From positions 23,721,512-23,785,511 of the forward strand of contig NC_052352.1 in the NCBI RefSeq assembly GCF_009727055.1: a stretch of DNA of 64,000 nt. Reading direction: 5' to 3'. The position numbers and the translations under genes are program-made. The stretch comes from Benincasa hispida (lineage: Eukaryota > Streptophyta > Magnoliopsida > Cucurbitales > Cucurbitaceae). Positions 24,223 to 35,396 of this stretch are shown here, piece after piece. How positions within the stretch are numbered: the stretch's first letter is position 1; every line of letters starts with the position of its first letter. Under the pieces are notes generated by a model. That model did not search any database. It was not told the DNA's origin and saw only the letters and a list, made by a program, of their open reading frames with translations.

Positions 24223-25465
24223 TGAAGGAACTCTTATAGAGAGAGAACCTTGAGCGGAAGCAGATCGACCAAATTCCATTTTCATTTAATACAAAGTTTA
24301 CAGTAAACAATAAACAAGATATGCATTTAATTCTAAATTTCAACATGCTTTAGAATGGGTTTCAAGAAACCTCAGCTTTAAAGACCTTTTCTTCACGTTT
24401 TCCCTCGAACGGATCACAAATTCCTTGAAAACCTTCTTCAAGGTTAATCTAAAACAAAATCGGACACTACCACAAAAATTATCTTGGTATTCTCAGGGTG
24501 AAAACCCAAGAGTGGTGGGCTTTGACTATTTTAGTTAAGAGGTAAAACTTAAAGTAGAGGAGGAAGATTGAGAACTCTAAAAAAACCCAAGACGAAACAC
24601 ACAAAACACTTATGTATCTTTCTCAATCGTCCAACCAAAAACTCTAAAAAAAGAAAAAAAAACATTTTTCTTTTTATTCTCCTTGCCATAAAATAACCAT
24701 CACACAATATGGATGGAGAGAAAGATGGGGAAAGGAGTTGTAACTCCATTCCTTATTATTAAAATAATAATAATATAAATATAAATATGATAACTAACTT
24801 ATCATATAATATATATATTAAATTATATGTTATATCAAATATAACATATAACTTATAGTTTTAATATTGTATCACATACAATATAAACTATAGTTTCTTT
24901 TCTCTATTATATGGCTTTAATATAAATCATATTTATATTAAATTTAACAACTATGAATCCAATTCATAAAAACTATATTTGAATCTCATTCAAATACTTA
25001 TTTCTTCCCATTAAGCTATAATGTATCAAATATATTATGGCAATTATATCACATATAATTGAAACAACTTAATTATATCATATATAATTAAATTTCTCTA
25101 TTAATTTGAATAATTCAAATTAATCCAAAAATTGATTCTCAACTAAATCCTATTGAGTTACCAAGGGAACCTCATGGACCTGAAGTTTGAAGCTCCAATG
25201 GTACATGAATAATTAATTAAACTCTTTAATTACATTATTCACCATCCATTAACTGTCAGGCACCCCACTAAAAAACGACAACTGCACTTTTCACACTACA
25301 GATATATTTCTGTGTCCATTAGATATAACCAATCAACAGTATGATGACCCTTCACAAATTGCTTAGAAGTACAGTTAGGCCAAATTACTGTTTTGCCCCT
25401 GTAGTTATATCTAACTACTTAAATACCATTGATCTCTCTAATGAACAATAGATTATAGTCCAATT
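24223..25465 (-). repeat. Truncated family-A 5' LTR of E2 (A4)
   Basis: It ends (minus strand) in GAGTTCCTTCA next to the primer-binding site. Homology to family A runs right to about 25465, near the ACAATAGATTATAGTCC block, then stops 30 bases before element F. About 700-800 bases of the LTR start are therefore missing. It belongs to the subfamily without the CGATCG cluster, as does A6, so it differs from the E2 3' LTR. Confidence 0.8.
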
Positions 25466-25496
25466 TTTAACATAATTCATAGGATATATCATAAAA

Positions 25497-26140
25497 TGAT
25501 AAGAAAATCATTGACAATGGTTAGAATTGGAGCATTAAATTTTGACATCTATGCTAAGTTTCTAAATAGAGTTGAAGAGATGCAACATTTGGAGCATTTA
25601 AGGTCATCCAAGAGACTTGTGAATATGGAAATCTAGATTCATCCACATATTTAATACTAGATGTATTAACTGATTTCAATGTTTTTACATTTATTGAAGG
25701 TCCATATATCAAATTGAAGAGTTGTTGTGAATCTAATCAATTAGATGAAAGGTTGTATTCTTTCATAGTGTCTTTTCAAGTAATTTAAATAGGGTTGTAA
25801 GCTCCACATCTTAAAAACAAGACTTTGAATTTAAATGAAACTTTCTTAGAGTTTACTCTCTTAAGCTTTATGCTTTTTTTGTATTCTTGTGTTTAGAATG
25901 TCTGTTTTTAGAACTTTCAGTCTAATTTGATCAATTAGATTGTGGAGAGTTCGCAATCTTGAAATTAAGAACAAGTTCTCCTTCCTTCTTGTTCATCGAT
26001 CAATCTTCCAAGCCAAGTTTGTTCAACTTTCTTGGAGTTGCTTACCAATTAGTTAATAAGGGTTATTCTTATTGCTGTTGTGGGGGTTTACTTGGAACAA
26101 GGGGAGTTTTAAAACGCGATTGAGGTTGTTCCTTTTATCA
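25497..26140 (+). repeat. 5' LTR of element F
   Basis: 644 bases from TGATAAG to TTTTATCA, followed at 26143 by TGGTATCAGAG. It aligns with 34519-34938 over the first 420 bases with scattered substitutions. The flanks are a truncated family-A LTR and an unassigned 30-base spacer. Confidence 0.82.
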
Positions 26141-26688
26141 TTTGGTATCAGAGTTTTGGCTCTAAACAGATTATATCTTTTCTTACTTTCTTTTTCATGT
26201 CATCTTTCTTTCTTTAAATCAATTCATCTATTTCCACTTGTGACTCAGGGGAGTTCTAAAATGCGATTGAGGTTGTTCCTTTTATCATTTGGTATCAGAG
26301 TTTTGGCTCTAAATAGATTATATCCTTTTCTTACTTTCTTTTTCATGTCATCTTTTTTTCTTTAAATCAATTCATCTATTTCTACTTGTGACTCAGGGGA
26401 GTTCTAAAATGCGATTGAGTTGTTCCTTTTATCATTTGGTATCAGAGTTTTGGCTCTAAATAGATTATATCTTTTCTTACTTTCTTTTTCATGTCATCTT
26501 TTTTTCTTTAAATCAATTCATCTATTTCTACTTTGACTCAGGGGAGTTCTAAAATGCGATTGAGGTTGTTCCTTTTATCATTTGGTATCAGAGTTTTGGC
26601 TCAAAATAGATTATTATCTTTTTCTTACTTTCTTTTTCATATCATCTTTCTTTCTTTAAATCAATTCATCTATTTCCCACTTGTGACT
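26101..26688 (+). repeat. Four tandem copies of the LTR end plus primer-binding site
   Basis: Units start GGGGAGTT at 26101, 26248, 26396 and 26541 (147, 148 and 145 bases, then a partial fourth). Each contains the last 40 bases of the LTR, TTTTATCATT, the primer-binding motif TGGTATCAGAG (at 26143, 26290, 26437 and 26583) and about 95 bases of leader. The copies are more than 90 percent alike by eye. Confidence 0.9.
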
Positions 26689-26873
26689 CTTCATCTTCTC
26701 ATTTTTCTTGTTTTATTCTTTATCGCGTTGCTGGATTTTTTTTTTTTTTTTAAAAAAAGTGGTTTAATATTTTCATGTGGCTTTTCATCATCTTTATTAT
26801 TAAACTTCTAAATTTTTGTGAATATTCACATTCTAAGCTCTATTGGAATATTCTGGCATGATTCATTAAGAAT

Positions 26874-27070
26874 CACTGCTAAAAAATTGGACTTTAATGT
26901 CGATATAAAACTGACATTATAGGGGTTCAATGTCGGTTGAAAAACCAATATTGAAGATCGTGTTATAAAAGCTTCAATGTTCGGTTTTAAACCAACATTG
27001 TAGATGACCAAGATTTCAATGTCGTTGAAAACCGACATTGAACATTATCTTCAATGTCGATTTTTCACCT
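26874..27070. repeat. Left terminal and subterminal repeats of the CACTA element
   Basis: After the CACTGC terminus, versions of AATGTCGGTTTTA and its complement TAAAACCGACATT occur at least six times (for example near 26897, 26930, 26978, 27020 and 27050). In CACTA elements such arrays bind the transposase. Confidence 0.82.
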
Positions 27071-27119
27071 AGTAATTGTCCAATATTAAATGTATGTTAT
27101 CGTTTTGTTATTGAAATTT

Positions 27120-27129
<10 letters not shown>

Positions 27130-27171
<42 letters not shown>
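27130..27171. repeat. (AT)n microsatellite
   Basis: About 21 AT dinucleotides follow a short (CATA)n run. It lies just inside the left subterminal repeats of the CACTA element. No function is implied. Confidence 0.95.
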
Positions 27172-27175
<4 letters not shown>

Positions 27176-27441
27176 CTTATGCATGTGCAAATGAATAATT
27201 CTCTTTTTTTTTTTTACCTATACATATATAAAATAAAATCTTAATTGTATTTATATATTAAGATCTCAATAAACACAAAAACTTAAATCTCAAAATTATT
27301 CACAAGATACGAATAATAGTTAGAGCTCAAACAGAATAGCAAAATTTGTACTTGCAAAGCAGCCATTCTAACAAACTTGCTTGAACTCTCAACTCAAAAG
27401 GAAACTAGAAGAACACCCGTTAAGATAAGATGATTACTTCA

Positions 27442-27821
27442 TCACTTGAAGCATTTGGCATCCAACAAAGCCTCCCCTTCAAATGGCTCTTGATCTTCAA
27501 TCATCTGGTTTACGCTTTCCTTTTATCCCTTGTTCGATATATCAACCTTCCTCCATTCATAAAGTTCAATGTCGTAGCACTCGTCCAGGACGAATTTTGG
27601 GATCTCTTGTCCACGGAAAAGCCATAAACCTTTCACCTTAAATGGAGGTTCTGATCCAATCACTAACATCTTCCTGAAAGCATATTTACGAGCGAGATCC
27701 ATTCGTTGGAGAAAGCCACCAACCTTGTTCAAAGTCACGAATGAAACAGTATTCTCATCATTGTACTTGTAATCACAGAACCAAAGAGAATATCCCTCTG
27801 GATCGTACATGTCCCAAGATC
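27442..27821 (-). pseudogene. Captured 3' exon of elongation factor 1-gamma
   Basis: The minus strand encodes SWDMYDPEGYSLWFCDYKYN, then TVSFVTLNKVGGF, GLWLFRGQEIPKF and, after a TAA at 27523-27525, MIEDQEPFEGEALLDAKCFK with the native stop at 27442-27444. This is the conserved C-terminal domain of plant eEF1B-gamma, which in the cell supports the EF1A nucleotide-exchange complex. A splice acceptor TTGTTGCAG precedes the exon at 27822. Changes from the usual sequence include Ser for Phe before WDMYDPEG and the internal stop. The upstream exons (GST-like domain) are not seen. It is a genomic capture with intron sequence, so not a retrocopy. Confidence 0.9.
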
Positions 27822-28789
27822 CTGCAACAAATTTAAGTGGTAGTGTGAAACTAAATGCAGATAAAGGAAAGTATTTGATAGAGAAGTAGCCAATATCTTA
27901 ACAGTAACAAAACTAAGATAGAAGAGTAACAAAAACCGACTTTGTTGGAAAAAAATGCATAAACATAAACCCAAATAAACTTATAAACAACTAATAGACA
28001 TACTATTTAGAGTTAATAGTATGCAGTCCAATAAATGATGACCTGTATATTCAATCTCATGTATAAATCCAGCAAACAAAGCATAATAGACATACTATTT
28101 AGAGTTATATCCCAAAGATAGAGTATTGACAAGAGCATAACGATCAAGCATCATTTTATTATTCTCCATTTTACCATAGATAGTATTTAATAATTCCATG
28201 AATTTTCAGTATCTTGCCAGTGAGATGTGAATGCCAAGGTTAGGCACTTGAATAGAGATTCGTGTAGATGGGTAACTTGGGTGAGGTACCTTTATCTTGA
28301 ACCAAAAAGCAAAAAGAAATTAGATCACAGATAAAGACATACATATTCTTTTAACCAAAAAGGAAGATAGTTATTACTGCCATGCCACACTGAACAAGAA
28401 GAGGATAAATGTTGTCAGCTTCCTCCTTTGGTAAAGGAGAAACCATGGGTTTATTACTATAATCTGAGCATTTCTAACATTTAGGATCACAATCCCTGAA
28501 CAACTTCGCAACATCTCTTCAAGAAATAAAGAATCGAGAATACAAACTATGTCTTCGTTCATTAGACTAGGAACCCTGTGACGAAATATCATAAACAAAA
28601 GGAAGAAACTTGAAGATAAAACAAAGCAATACATTGCAGTAACAAAGATACCATGGTTCGCAGCATAAAGGGATCAAAATGTTTATGCAGAAACTAGTTT
28701 TCAGCAGCTTCAATCTCCTCTTAATCAGCCAAAATTGAAGAGTTTTATCCTTCTTCATGCAGCCACTAAGAAGACTGATAATGCCACTT
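27822..28789. other. CACTA interior, probable captured intron and unassigned sequence
   Basis: Upstream of the EF1-gamma acceptor (minus strand) the sequence is intron-like and T-rich. Near 28374-28450 one minus-strand frame reads PLPKEEADNIYPLLVQCGMA followed by a GTAATAAC donor-like site, which could be an exon of a third host gene, but I cannot name it. No other feature is recognised. Confidence 0.45.
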
Positions 28790-30288
28790 CAAAATAGACA
28801 AGATGAAGTAGGCAAGGTGAGTGAATTAGGAAGAATCCACCTCCTTACTCTTCAAATTGTGAGAATTTCCCACTAAATTCCTAATTTCCATTTTTCTTTG
28901 ACTTTACTTAATTCAAAATTAATTAAAATCTAAATCTAAATTTCAATTTCTAAAATTAAAATAAAAATGAAAAATTATTTGATTTTTAATTAATCAAACA
29001 TATTTAATTAATTAAATAACAATTTAATATCAAATATTAAATTAATTATACACCTAATTTTAAACGTGAATCATATTCATGTAATTAATTTTAAATATTA
29101 TAAACTCTCCAATTTCATTTAATTTTGATAAATTAAACATTAATTAATTATATCAAATATAATTATACAAACCCTAATTTGATTTTGAACCATTCGAATT
29201 CAAACCCTAATTTCAATTTGACATTTCAAGTTGAAATTCAATTGAACAATTCAAATTAATATTATTCCAACTTCATTCAATTTACTAATTCAAGGTGTTC
29301 ATGTTTTACGAGCTAATAGAGGGACGTTATAGACCTACAGATCATGAGCTTCGACGATTTGAGATTAATTGACTAAAACTCTTTAGACTGAATTAATCAA
29401 TATTCGTTAATTGTCGAGTCACACCACTATAGCTCGATAGTTGCACTATCCTCACTGTAGATATATTTGTATCCACTTGATTTAACCATAATCAATAAGT
29501 CGACCATTCACAGGTTGTTCATAATAACGACTACGTCAATATGTTGTTTTACCCCAGATATTACGTTTTGCTCCTTAAGTTCCACTGATCCTCTTAACAA
29601 TTGGTTTGTTCAAGACCTGGATTCAGTACTTAAGAGAACAACCTTTCTCATATCCCTCAATTGGGTAGGTGTAAATTCTGTCTTGCATCCTATGTCCCCA
29701 GCTATCTACCTAGACTTACCCCTGAAATGGGAGGCTTATTGAGCCGGCACCGTTGAGCCAATCCTCGCCTATACAAATCTAAGGATATTCCCGAATAAAT
29801 TGGAGTTCATAGTTAGCTCAAGATTAAGATCGAGTTACCTAGGTCATCTAAGCGAAATAGTCAGTCTTAAATAGTAAATAGCGTTTTAAAGTAAGAGTGA
29901 CTTATTTATTGGTCCAATCTTACGCAAACTCATTGTAGAGACGTCCCCATTTCTCATGTCAATACATGAACGAATCAGGATCACTTCGTTTGTACCACCT
30001 TACAACAAATTATAACAACTACAGAGTGGGTCATATCTGATAGTGTTACCAGAATAAGGCACCCGACCTTATTCATATACTATAGATCATTTTGACTATT
30101 TACTCGAACCGGATCCACTTTTATGTCTCCACATAAAGTTCAAGTATTCATATAATAGTCATGGATCTTAGTTTATTGGATATTTCTAAAACGAAATAAG
30201 CAATTCATATATTCGATAACAACTTTATCGATTTACGGAATGAATTTATTGTTTACAAATTATGAGTTTTAGAACAAAAAATCCAACG
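28790..30288 (-). repeat. Family-E LTR, truncated, inverted copy
   Basis: On the minus strand it starts CGTTGGATTTTTTGTTC at 30288 (family start TGTTGG) and matches the plus-strand copy at 30935 over most of its length, in opposite orientation. Shared blocks include the CCTTATTC...TATACTATAGA region and the AAGTCCTACTAATCC-like region. The far end fades near 28790, so the last 400-450 bases are missing. It lies left of the UBC exon, within its presumed intron. Confidence 0.72.
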
Positions 30289-30721
30289 GGTGAAAAGGTT
30301 CCTAAACAAGAATTTGCATACAGTTCTAAGTTAAGAAAATAAAATTACAAACATTGAGAAATTTTCTTCGGTGCATTAAGAAACTTTGATTAAAGAAAAA
30401 CCGTCCATCCACTCCATACAATGGCAACTGATTCCTACCAATTCGACTCAAATCAGCCTGTCAAAATTGAGAAAACGTATCGAATCACATAAAAGTAATC
30501 AATTTTGGTAATGATAATAAAAAGCATCAATGTTAATAATACCACTTCTTGATTGTAAAGGATTCATACAACCTATATACATCTATACATTAACGTTATC
30601 AACATATACCAACTCATTTTATTCATTCATTCAATCCCATCAACAAAACAAAAGCTATAAAATCCAAAGAAAATGGTCAAAATCGGTCATGAAATAAATG
30701 GATCAATGCTTAGAACCATAC

Positions 30722-30791
30722 CAGCACTGCAAGATGTGGGCGGATCCTTCTGTAAATCCTTAAGTTCCTTCGAGATACACTTCGAAGCCAT
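30722..30791 (-). pseudogene. Captured first coding exon of a UBC-type E2 gene
   Basis: From the ATG at 30791 the minus strand encodes MASKCISKELKDLQKDPPTS then CSA, ending at 30722 with a GTATGG donor. Plant UBC8/UBC10-class ubiquitin-conjugating enzymes begin with nearly the same residues (usual RIL where this copy has CIS) and have an intron at this point. Just upstream, TTTTTGTGTGTAG resembles the acceptor of a 5'UTR intron. The catalytic core of the enzyme (Cys active site) is not present in the window. The piece lies within the CACTA element and came with its intron sequence. Confidence 0.88.
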
Positions 30792-30934
30792 GATCTACAC
30801 ACAAAAATGATTAAAAAAAATGAGGAGATTCAAAAAATCCATCAAGCTTAGGACAAAGAAAAGAAAGGTTCACGTGATTAACCAAAAAAATCAACACGAA
30901 ACACAAGAAAAGGGGGGAAATTGGATGTTAGAGA

Positions 30935-32885
30935 TGTTGGGTTTTATGTCTTAAAACTTATGGTTTCTAAACAATAAACTCATTCTGCAAATCAATAAAG
31001 TTGTTACTGAAATTTGATGCAATAAAGTTGTATTGAATATATGAATTGCTTATTTCATTTTAGAAATAAATCCAATAAACTAAAATATCCATGACTATTA
31101 CATGAGTACTTGAATTTTATGTGGAAACATAAGAGTGGATCAAGTTCGAGTAAATAGTCTAAATAATCTATAGTATATGAATAAGGTTGGATGCCTTATT
31201 CTGATAACAATATCGGATGTGGCTCACTCTGTAGTTGTTACAATGAGTTGTAAAGTACTACAGACGAAGTGATCCTGATTCGTACATGTTGTGACATGAG
31301 GAGTGGGGTGTCCTGTACAATGAGTTTGCGGAAGATCGGACCAAGAAATAAGTCACGTTATTTATTGTTTAAGACTGTCTATTTCAAAACGATGACCTAG
31401 GTAACTTGACCTTCATCCTGAGCTAACTATGATCTCTTGTTTATTCGGATTATCCTTAGGTTTTCGTAGTTGAGGGTTGGCTTAATAAGCATCCCAATTT
31501 AGGGGTAAGACCGAATAGATAGTTGGGGACATAGGTGCAAGATGAAATTCCCTCTTACCCGATTTCAGGGATAGTAGAGAGGTTGTTCCCTTAAGTGCTG
31601 AATCTGGGTCTTGAACAAGGGACCCCACCCTCTCACTGGACCAAGAGGGACTTGGTTTAATGATCGGATCACAAACCAATTATTCATTAGAGGATTAGTA
31701 GGACTTAAGGAACAAGAGATAATCTTGGGGGTAAAATAGCCTTTTGACCCAATCATTATTACGAACAACCTATGAAAGGTTAACTTACTAATCATGGTTA
31801 TATTGAGTGGATACAATATATATACAGTGAGGGGAATGCAACTCTGGGCTTTAGTGGAGTAACCAGTAGTTAACTGATGGGGATTAATTCGGTATAAAGA
31901 GTTTAGTCAATTAATCTCGGATTGTTGGAGCTCATGATTTGTAGGTCCATTAGGTCCCTCTACTAGCTGACAAACGGTTAGCCTTAGAGTAGCGTGATAA
32001 GTTGATTTGAAACGTTCAAATTAGAATTAAGGGAATTAATAATTATATATGATATAATTACACGTTTAATTTTGGAATTAAACAAAATTGGAGAATTGGT
32101 TAATATGTAAATATGATTTAAATATTAAATTCATGATAGTGGAATTGATGATTAATTAATTTGATATTTGATATTAAATTAATTAGAATTAATTAAATTA
32201 TTTAATTAATTATTAATTATTAATTATTAATTTTATTAGAAAAATTAATTTTTGAATTAATTTTTATAAAATTAATAAAAACTCAATTTTAATTAAAGAA
32301 TTAAAAGTTAAAAGTTAATGTATAATTTTTTTAATTTTAATTTTGGAAAGTTTCAAAATGAAATAAAAATTGAAAAATTAGAAAATTTGGAAAAGTGGGA
32401 ATTTCCTACTTCTTCAACCTAGCAACTTATTCATGGTTCCACTATTTTTACAGCACAAATTCTCAAGCTTGAGCTGGAATTCATTTATAAGGTTTGTTGC
32501 TTGAATGTCATGCAATATAACTTCAGTTTTGAAGTGGATATCGGTGATGCATTGAAGAGATTTTTGTTGAAAAATCTATTTGAAGAAGTGTTCTTCACAC
32601 TGTTGAAAAACCAATTCTTCACCTCTAATTTCCCTAATTCAATTGTTTTGAGTCCCACAACTCAATCTAAAGCTTCGAGAGAATAGAAGGGAAGACCTTG
32701 TGGTAGTTCACAACCAAAAGAAAAGGAGATTGCAGCTGAAAATCTTGATTCAAAGATATCTTCAAAGGTTGGTGTTGAAACTCTATTTTTAGTTTATGAG
32801 CATGCTGAATTTGAAGCCAAAATTAATGAATTAGAATGCTTACTGATCCTATTTTCTTCCACTGCTTGCTTTCTGTATTCCAACA
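30935..32885 (+). mobile_element. Solo LTR, family E
   Basis: 1951 bases from TGTTGGGTTTTATG to GTATTCCAACA, flanked by a perfect 5-base duplication AGAGA (30930-30934 and 32886-32890). It inserted into the captured UBC upstream region, after the CACTA capture. It encodes nothing recognisable. It is opposite in orientation to the copy at 28790-30288. Confidence 0.9.
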
Positions 32886-33230
32886 AGAGATTGAAAAACT
32901 TGGCCAACATTATCCACAAAAAATTTGCAAGTTCATAAGAACGAGTGGAAATTCGGAGAGATTGAGTTGGACCGATCAAGTGTGTTGTGGTTAGATCCAG
33001 TGCGCGGACTGCAGATCGAGTGTGCTGGAAGCAAATCGGTCACTCATTATGGTCAGATTGAATGTGCACAAAAAAATCGAACAAATCTGGTGAGATGGAA
33101 AATTGATACTCAAATCTAGGGAGATCGAGTGTGTTGTGGTCAGATCTGGCGATATGGAATGTATTTCAGTCAGTTCTGGCGAGTTGGACTACAGACCGAG
33201 CGATATCGAGAGATGGTGAAACGAAGTTAG

Positions 33231-33485
33231 AGAAAGAAAGAGAGAGAGAGAGGAGAAGAACGAGACCCATAGATCTAACTATGGAGAACAAAAAATCTAA
33301 ACCAAGGCTATCCGATTGACGACGATGGTGGATAGCGTCGAGTTGATACCTACGGAAGTGGGAGGTTTGAGAGAGAGAGAGAGAGAGAGATCTGCGCGGG
33401 TTGCGTGAAAGTGAGTTGAAGAGAGAGAGACTATAAGATGAGGCTGGCGGTTGAAATTTGAGGGAGAAGAAAAAAGCAAATGGCA
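33231..33485 (-). other. GA/CT-rich tract, possible UBC 5'UTR
   Basis: The minus strand carries three CT-rich runs and then CCCACTTCCGTAG followed by GTATCAAC, which has the form of an exon end and splice donor. CT-rich 5'UTRs with an intron before the ATG are common in plant UBC genes, so this may be the captured first non-coding exon. That assignment is inference. 32891-33230 holds GATCGAGTGTGTTGTGG-type repeats and no gene I recognise. Confidence 0.4.
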
Positions 33486-33545
33486 CCTTTACTTCCTTTC
33501 AAACCTTAAAAAGTTGAGTAAGTTAGTGGATAAAAAAAGAGGATA

Positions 33546-33701
33546 TTTAATGTCGGTTTTAAATCAACATTATAGGTACACCTACAATGTCGATTTAAAA
33601 CTGACATTAAAGATTCACTATTTTTTTTAATTTAGAAACTGACATTGTATATCCATTTTTAGTTTTTTCAACCGACATCAAAGCCCATTTTTCTTGTAGT
33701 G
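33546..33701. repeat. Right terminal and subterminal repeats of the CACTA element
   Basis: TTTAATGTCGGTTTTAAATC, TACAATGTCGATTTAAAAC and their complements precede the terminus CTTGTAGTG at 33701. They mirror the left end in motif and orientation. Confidence 0.85.
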
Positions 33702-33704
33702 AAT

Positions 33705-34170
33705 ACTTGTTGAAAGTGTGAGATACTAGAAGTCTTATGGTATGCCTCAAGAAATTTTCATGCGACTTATGATAGCGATGATAATTTTTGGAAGAACTTT
33801 AGAGAAAATTTGGCTGAGTTGTGCCATTCCATTGATTACGTGGGCCAATTGAATGAAAAGTTGAAGTTAAAAAAGCTAGAAAGGAAGAATCATGCCACAC
33901 GAGCTATTATAATTCAAGAAGATAGTCCATTGCTAGAAACTGATCGACCAATTCCAAATGATGGAGTTCATTTACAAGTCGAAAAAGAAGATTCCAATGG
34001 TGATGTCATTGAGATGAATGAGGGTGATCATCAAAGTCTGAGAGATGAATTAAAAGATGAAGTAGTTGTGGAGAGAAAGGAGATATTTAAAGTATGTGTT
34101 GAGAATGAGGTTATGACTAAATCCTTAGAAAATAGCGAGGAAAGAAAAGAGACTAAGAAAATAGAGTAAA
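33705..34170 (+). pseudogene. Internal ORF remnant of element F, unknown
   Basis: The open frame starts at the CACTA junction and has no ATG of its own there. It reads EILEVLWYASRNFHATYDS, then FWKNFRENLAELCHSIDYVG, and becomes strongly acidic and Lys/Glu-rich (EERKETKKIE) to a stop at 34170. The 5' portion lay left of the CACTA insertion, but I could not find a continuing frame there. I do not recognise the family. It may be the structural or accessory protein of F. 34171-34518 has no clear frame and ends in the purine tract before the LTR. Confidence 0.45.
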
Positions 34171-34518
34171 GTGAAAAATTAGAGATAAAAGAAAAAAGAA
34201 GAGAACGTTATTAAAAGTGGAAGTGAAAGAAAATATTCATGTGAAAAGAATCATGGGAGTAGTTTTCCAACTAACGTTTCTTCCTACTATTTTCCTTATG
34301 TTTTATATGTTGTATTAAAGGTACGATGGGAGATGGTCAAGTTTGAAAATTTTCATCAACGACCATTGGGATGGAATGCTCTACAAAGAAATTTCATATT
34401 TGATTTTAGAGGAGACGAGCTTTTCAAACTTCTTTCCAAAGTTCGAGACAGTGATTACAAAGTTGCATTACAAGGTCATCTAAGATTCAAGGACAAATCT
34501 TCTTGAAGAAGGAAAGAA

Positions 34519-34938
34519 TGATAAGGAAATCATTGGCGATGGTTAGAATTGGAGCATTAAATTTTGACTTCTATGCTAAGCTTCTAAATAGAGTTGAAGG
34601 GATGTAGCCTTTGAAGCTTCAAGATCATCCCAGAGACTAATGAATTTGAAAATTTAGATTCATCCACATATGTAATACTAGATATATTAATTTATTTCAA
34701 TGTTATTACATTTATTGAAGGTTCAGGTATGAAATTGAAGAGTTGTTATGAACCTAGTCAATTACAGGAAAGGTTATATCCTTTCATAGTATATTTTCAA
34801 GTAATTTAAATAGGGTTGTAATATCCAATTTAAAAAATAAGACTTTGAATTTGAATGAAATTTTCTTATAGTTTATTCTCTCAAGCTTTATGCTTCCTAT
34901 ATATTCTTGTGTTTAGAATGCATGTTTTTAGAACTTTT
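34519..34938 (+). repeat. Truncated 3' LTR of element F
   Basis: It starts TGATAAGGAAATC after GAAGAAGGAAAGAA and matches the 5' LTR through TTTTTAGAACTTT. It is cut at 34938 by the E3 LTR, so its last 220 bases or so are absent from the window. Confidence 0.82.
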
Positions 34939-35396
34939 TGTTAGCATAATTACTTTAAATCTATATTGAATAGATTAACCCTAGGATCATTCATACTAAA
35001 TTGCTAAGAATAAATACCATGTTGGATTCTATTAAGATTGATGATAGCTTCAAAATGACTATAATCTTCCTCAACCAAAAGTCTGAATGCCATTAGTGAG
35101 ATCTCTCTCTATATGGGATTCAAGAAAGACTGAGTGTGTATTGTTTTGGTATATTGGGGACCATAGCCCTAAGGTCTTTTTATATACTAGTTCAATTAGG
35201 ATTCCCATTGAATCCTAATTAACTAGGAATGATCTTCTACCCATTAAGTCCATACTCAAATAGTAATATAGGGTCTTAATTAATTAGATCATATATAGGG
35301 CCTAATATAATAAAATAACCCAATGTGATAAAATATTAATGCACATACATAGCCCATAATTTAATTATATGTATTATTATTTAAATACATCTAACA
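34939..35396 (-). repeat. 3' LTR of E3
   Basis: 458 bases with perfect terminal inverted TGTTAG...CTAACA ends. On the minus strand AAGTAGGAGAT precedes TGTTAGATG at 35396, the copia polypurine tract. No second copy is present in the window. Confidence 0.85.

Larger units (their letters stand above)
11119..25465 (-). mobile_element. Ty1/copia element E2, with nested insertions
   Basis: A minus-strand copia element. Its 3' LTR (A2) is at 11119-12970, the polypurine tract at 12971-12982, pol and gag fragments at 12983-17697, a long leader at 17698-24207, the primer-binding site at 24208-24220 and its 5' LTR (A4) from 24223. Both LTRs are truncated at their outer ends. LTRs D1, D2, B and part of an A LTR are inserted in it. 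RNase H is almost wholly missing, and the RT-integrase junction was deleted where the A3 fragment sits. It is not autonomous. Confidence 0.85.
26874..33701. mobile_element. Non-autonomous CACTA (EnSpm) transposon with captured host exons
   Basis: The left end reads CACTGCTAAAAAATTGG and the right end, on the minus strand, CACTACAAGAAAAATGG; both continue as (A/G)CTTT(A/G)ATGTCG. The element is flanked by the 3-base duplication AAT (26871-26873 and 33702-33704), as expected for CACTA elements. Subterminal AATGTCGGTTTT-type repeats in both orientations line each end. At 6828 bases it has no transposase frame. It contains an EF1-gamma exon, a UBC exon, an AT microsatellite and two family-E LTRs. 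It would need a transposase supplied in trans. Confidence 0.9.
25497..34938 (+). mobile_element. Small LTR retrotransposon F, split by a CACTA element
   Basis: Two direct LTRs start TGATAAG(A/G)AAATCATTGGCG-like at 25497 and 34519. Between them lie a primer-binding site, a leader, a short acidic ORF remnant and a purine tract GAAGAAGGAAAGAA before the 3' LTR. Without the CACTA insertion the internal region is only about 1.55 kb and encodes no recognisable polymerase, so it is non-autonomous. The 3' LTR is cut at 34938 by E3. Confidence 0.8.

Noticed and set aside
27442..27821. A functional EF1-gamma gene
   Set aside because: Only the last exon is present, it contains an in-frame TAA, and it lies within CACTA termini.
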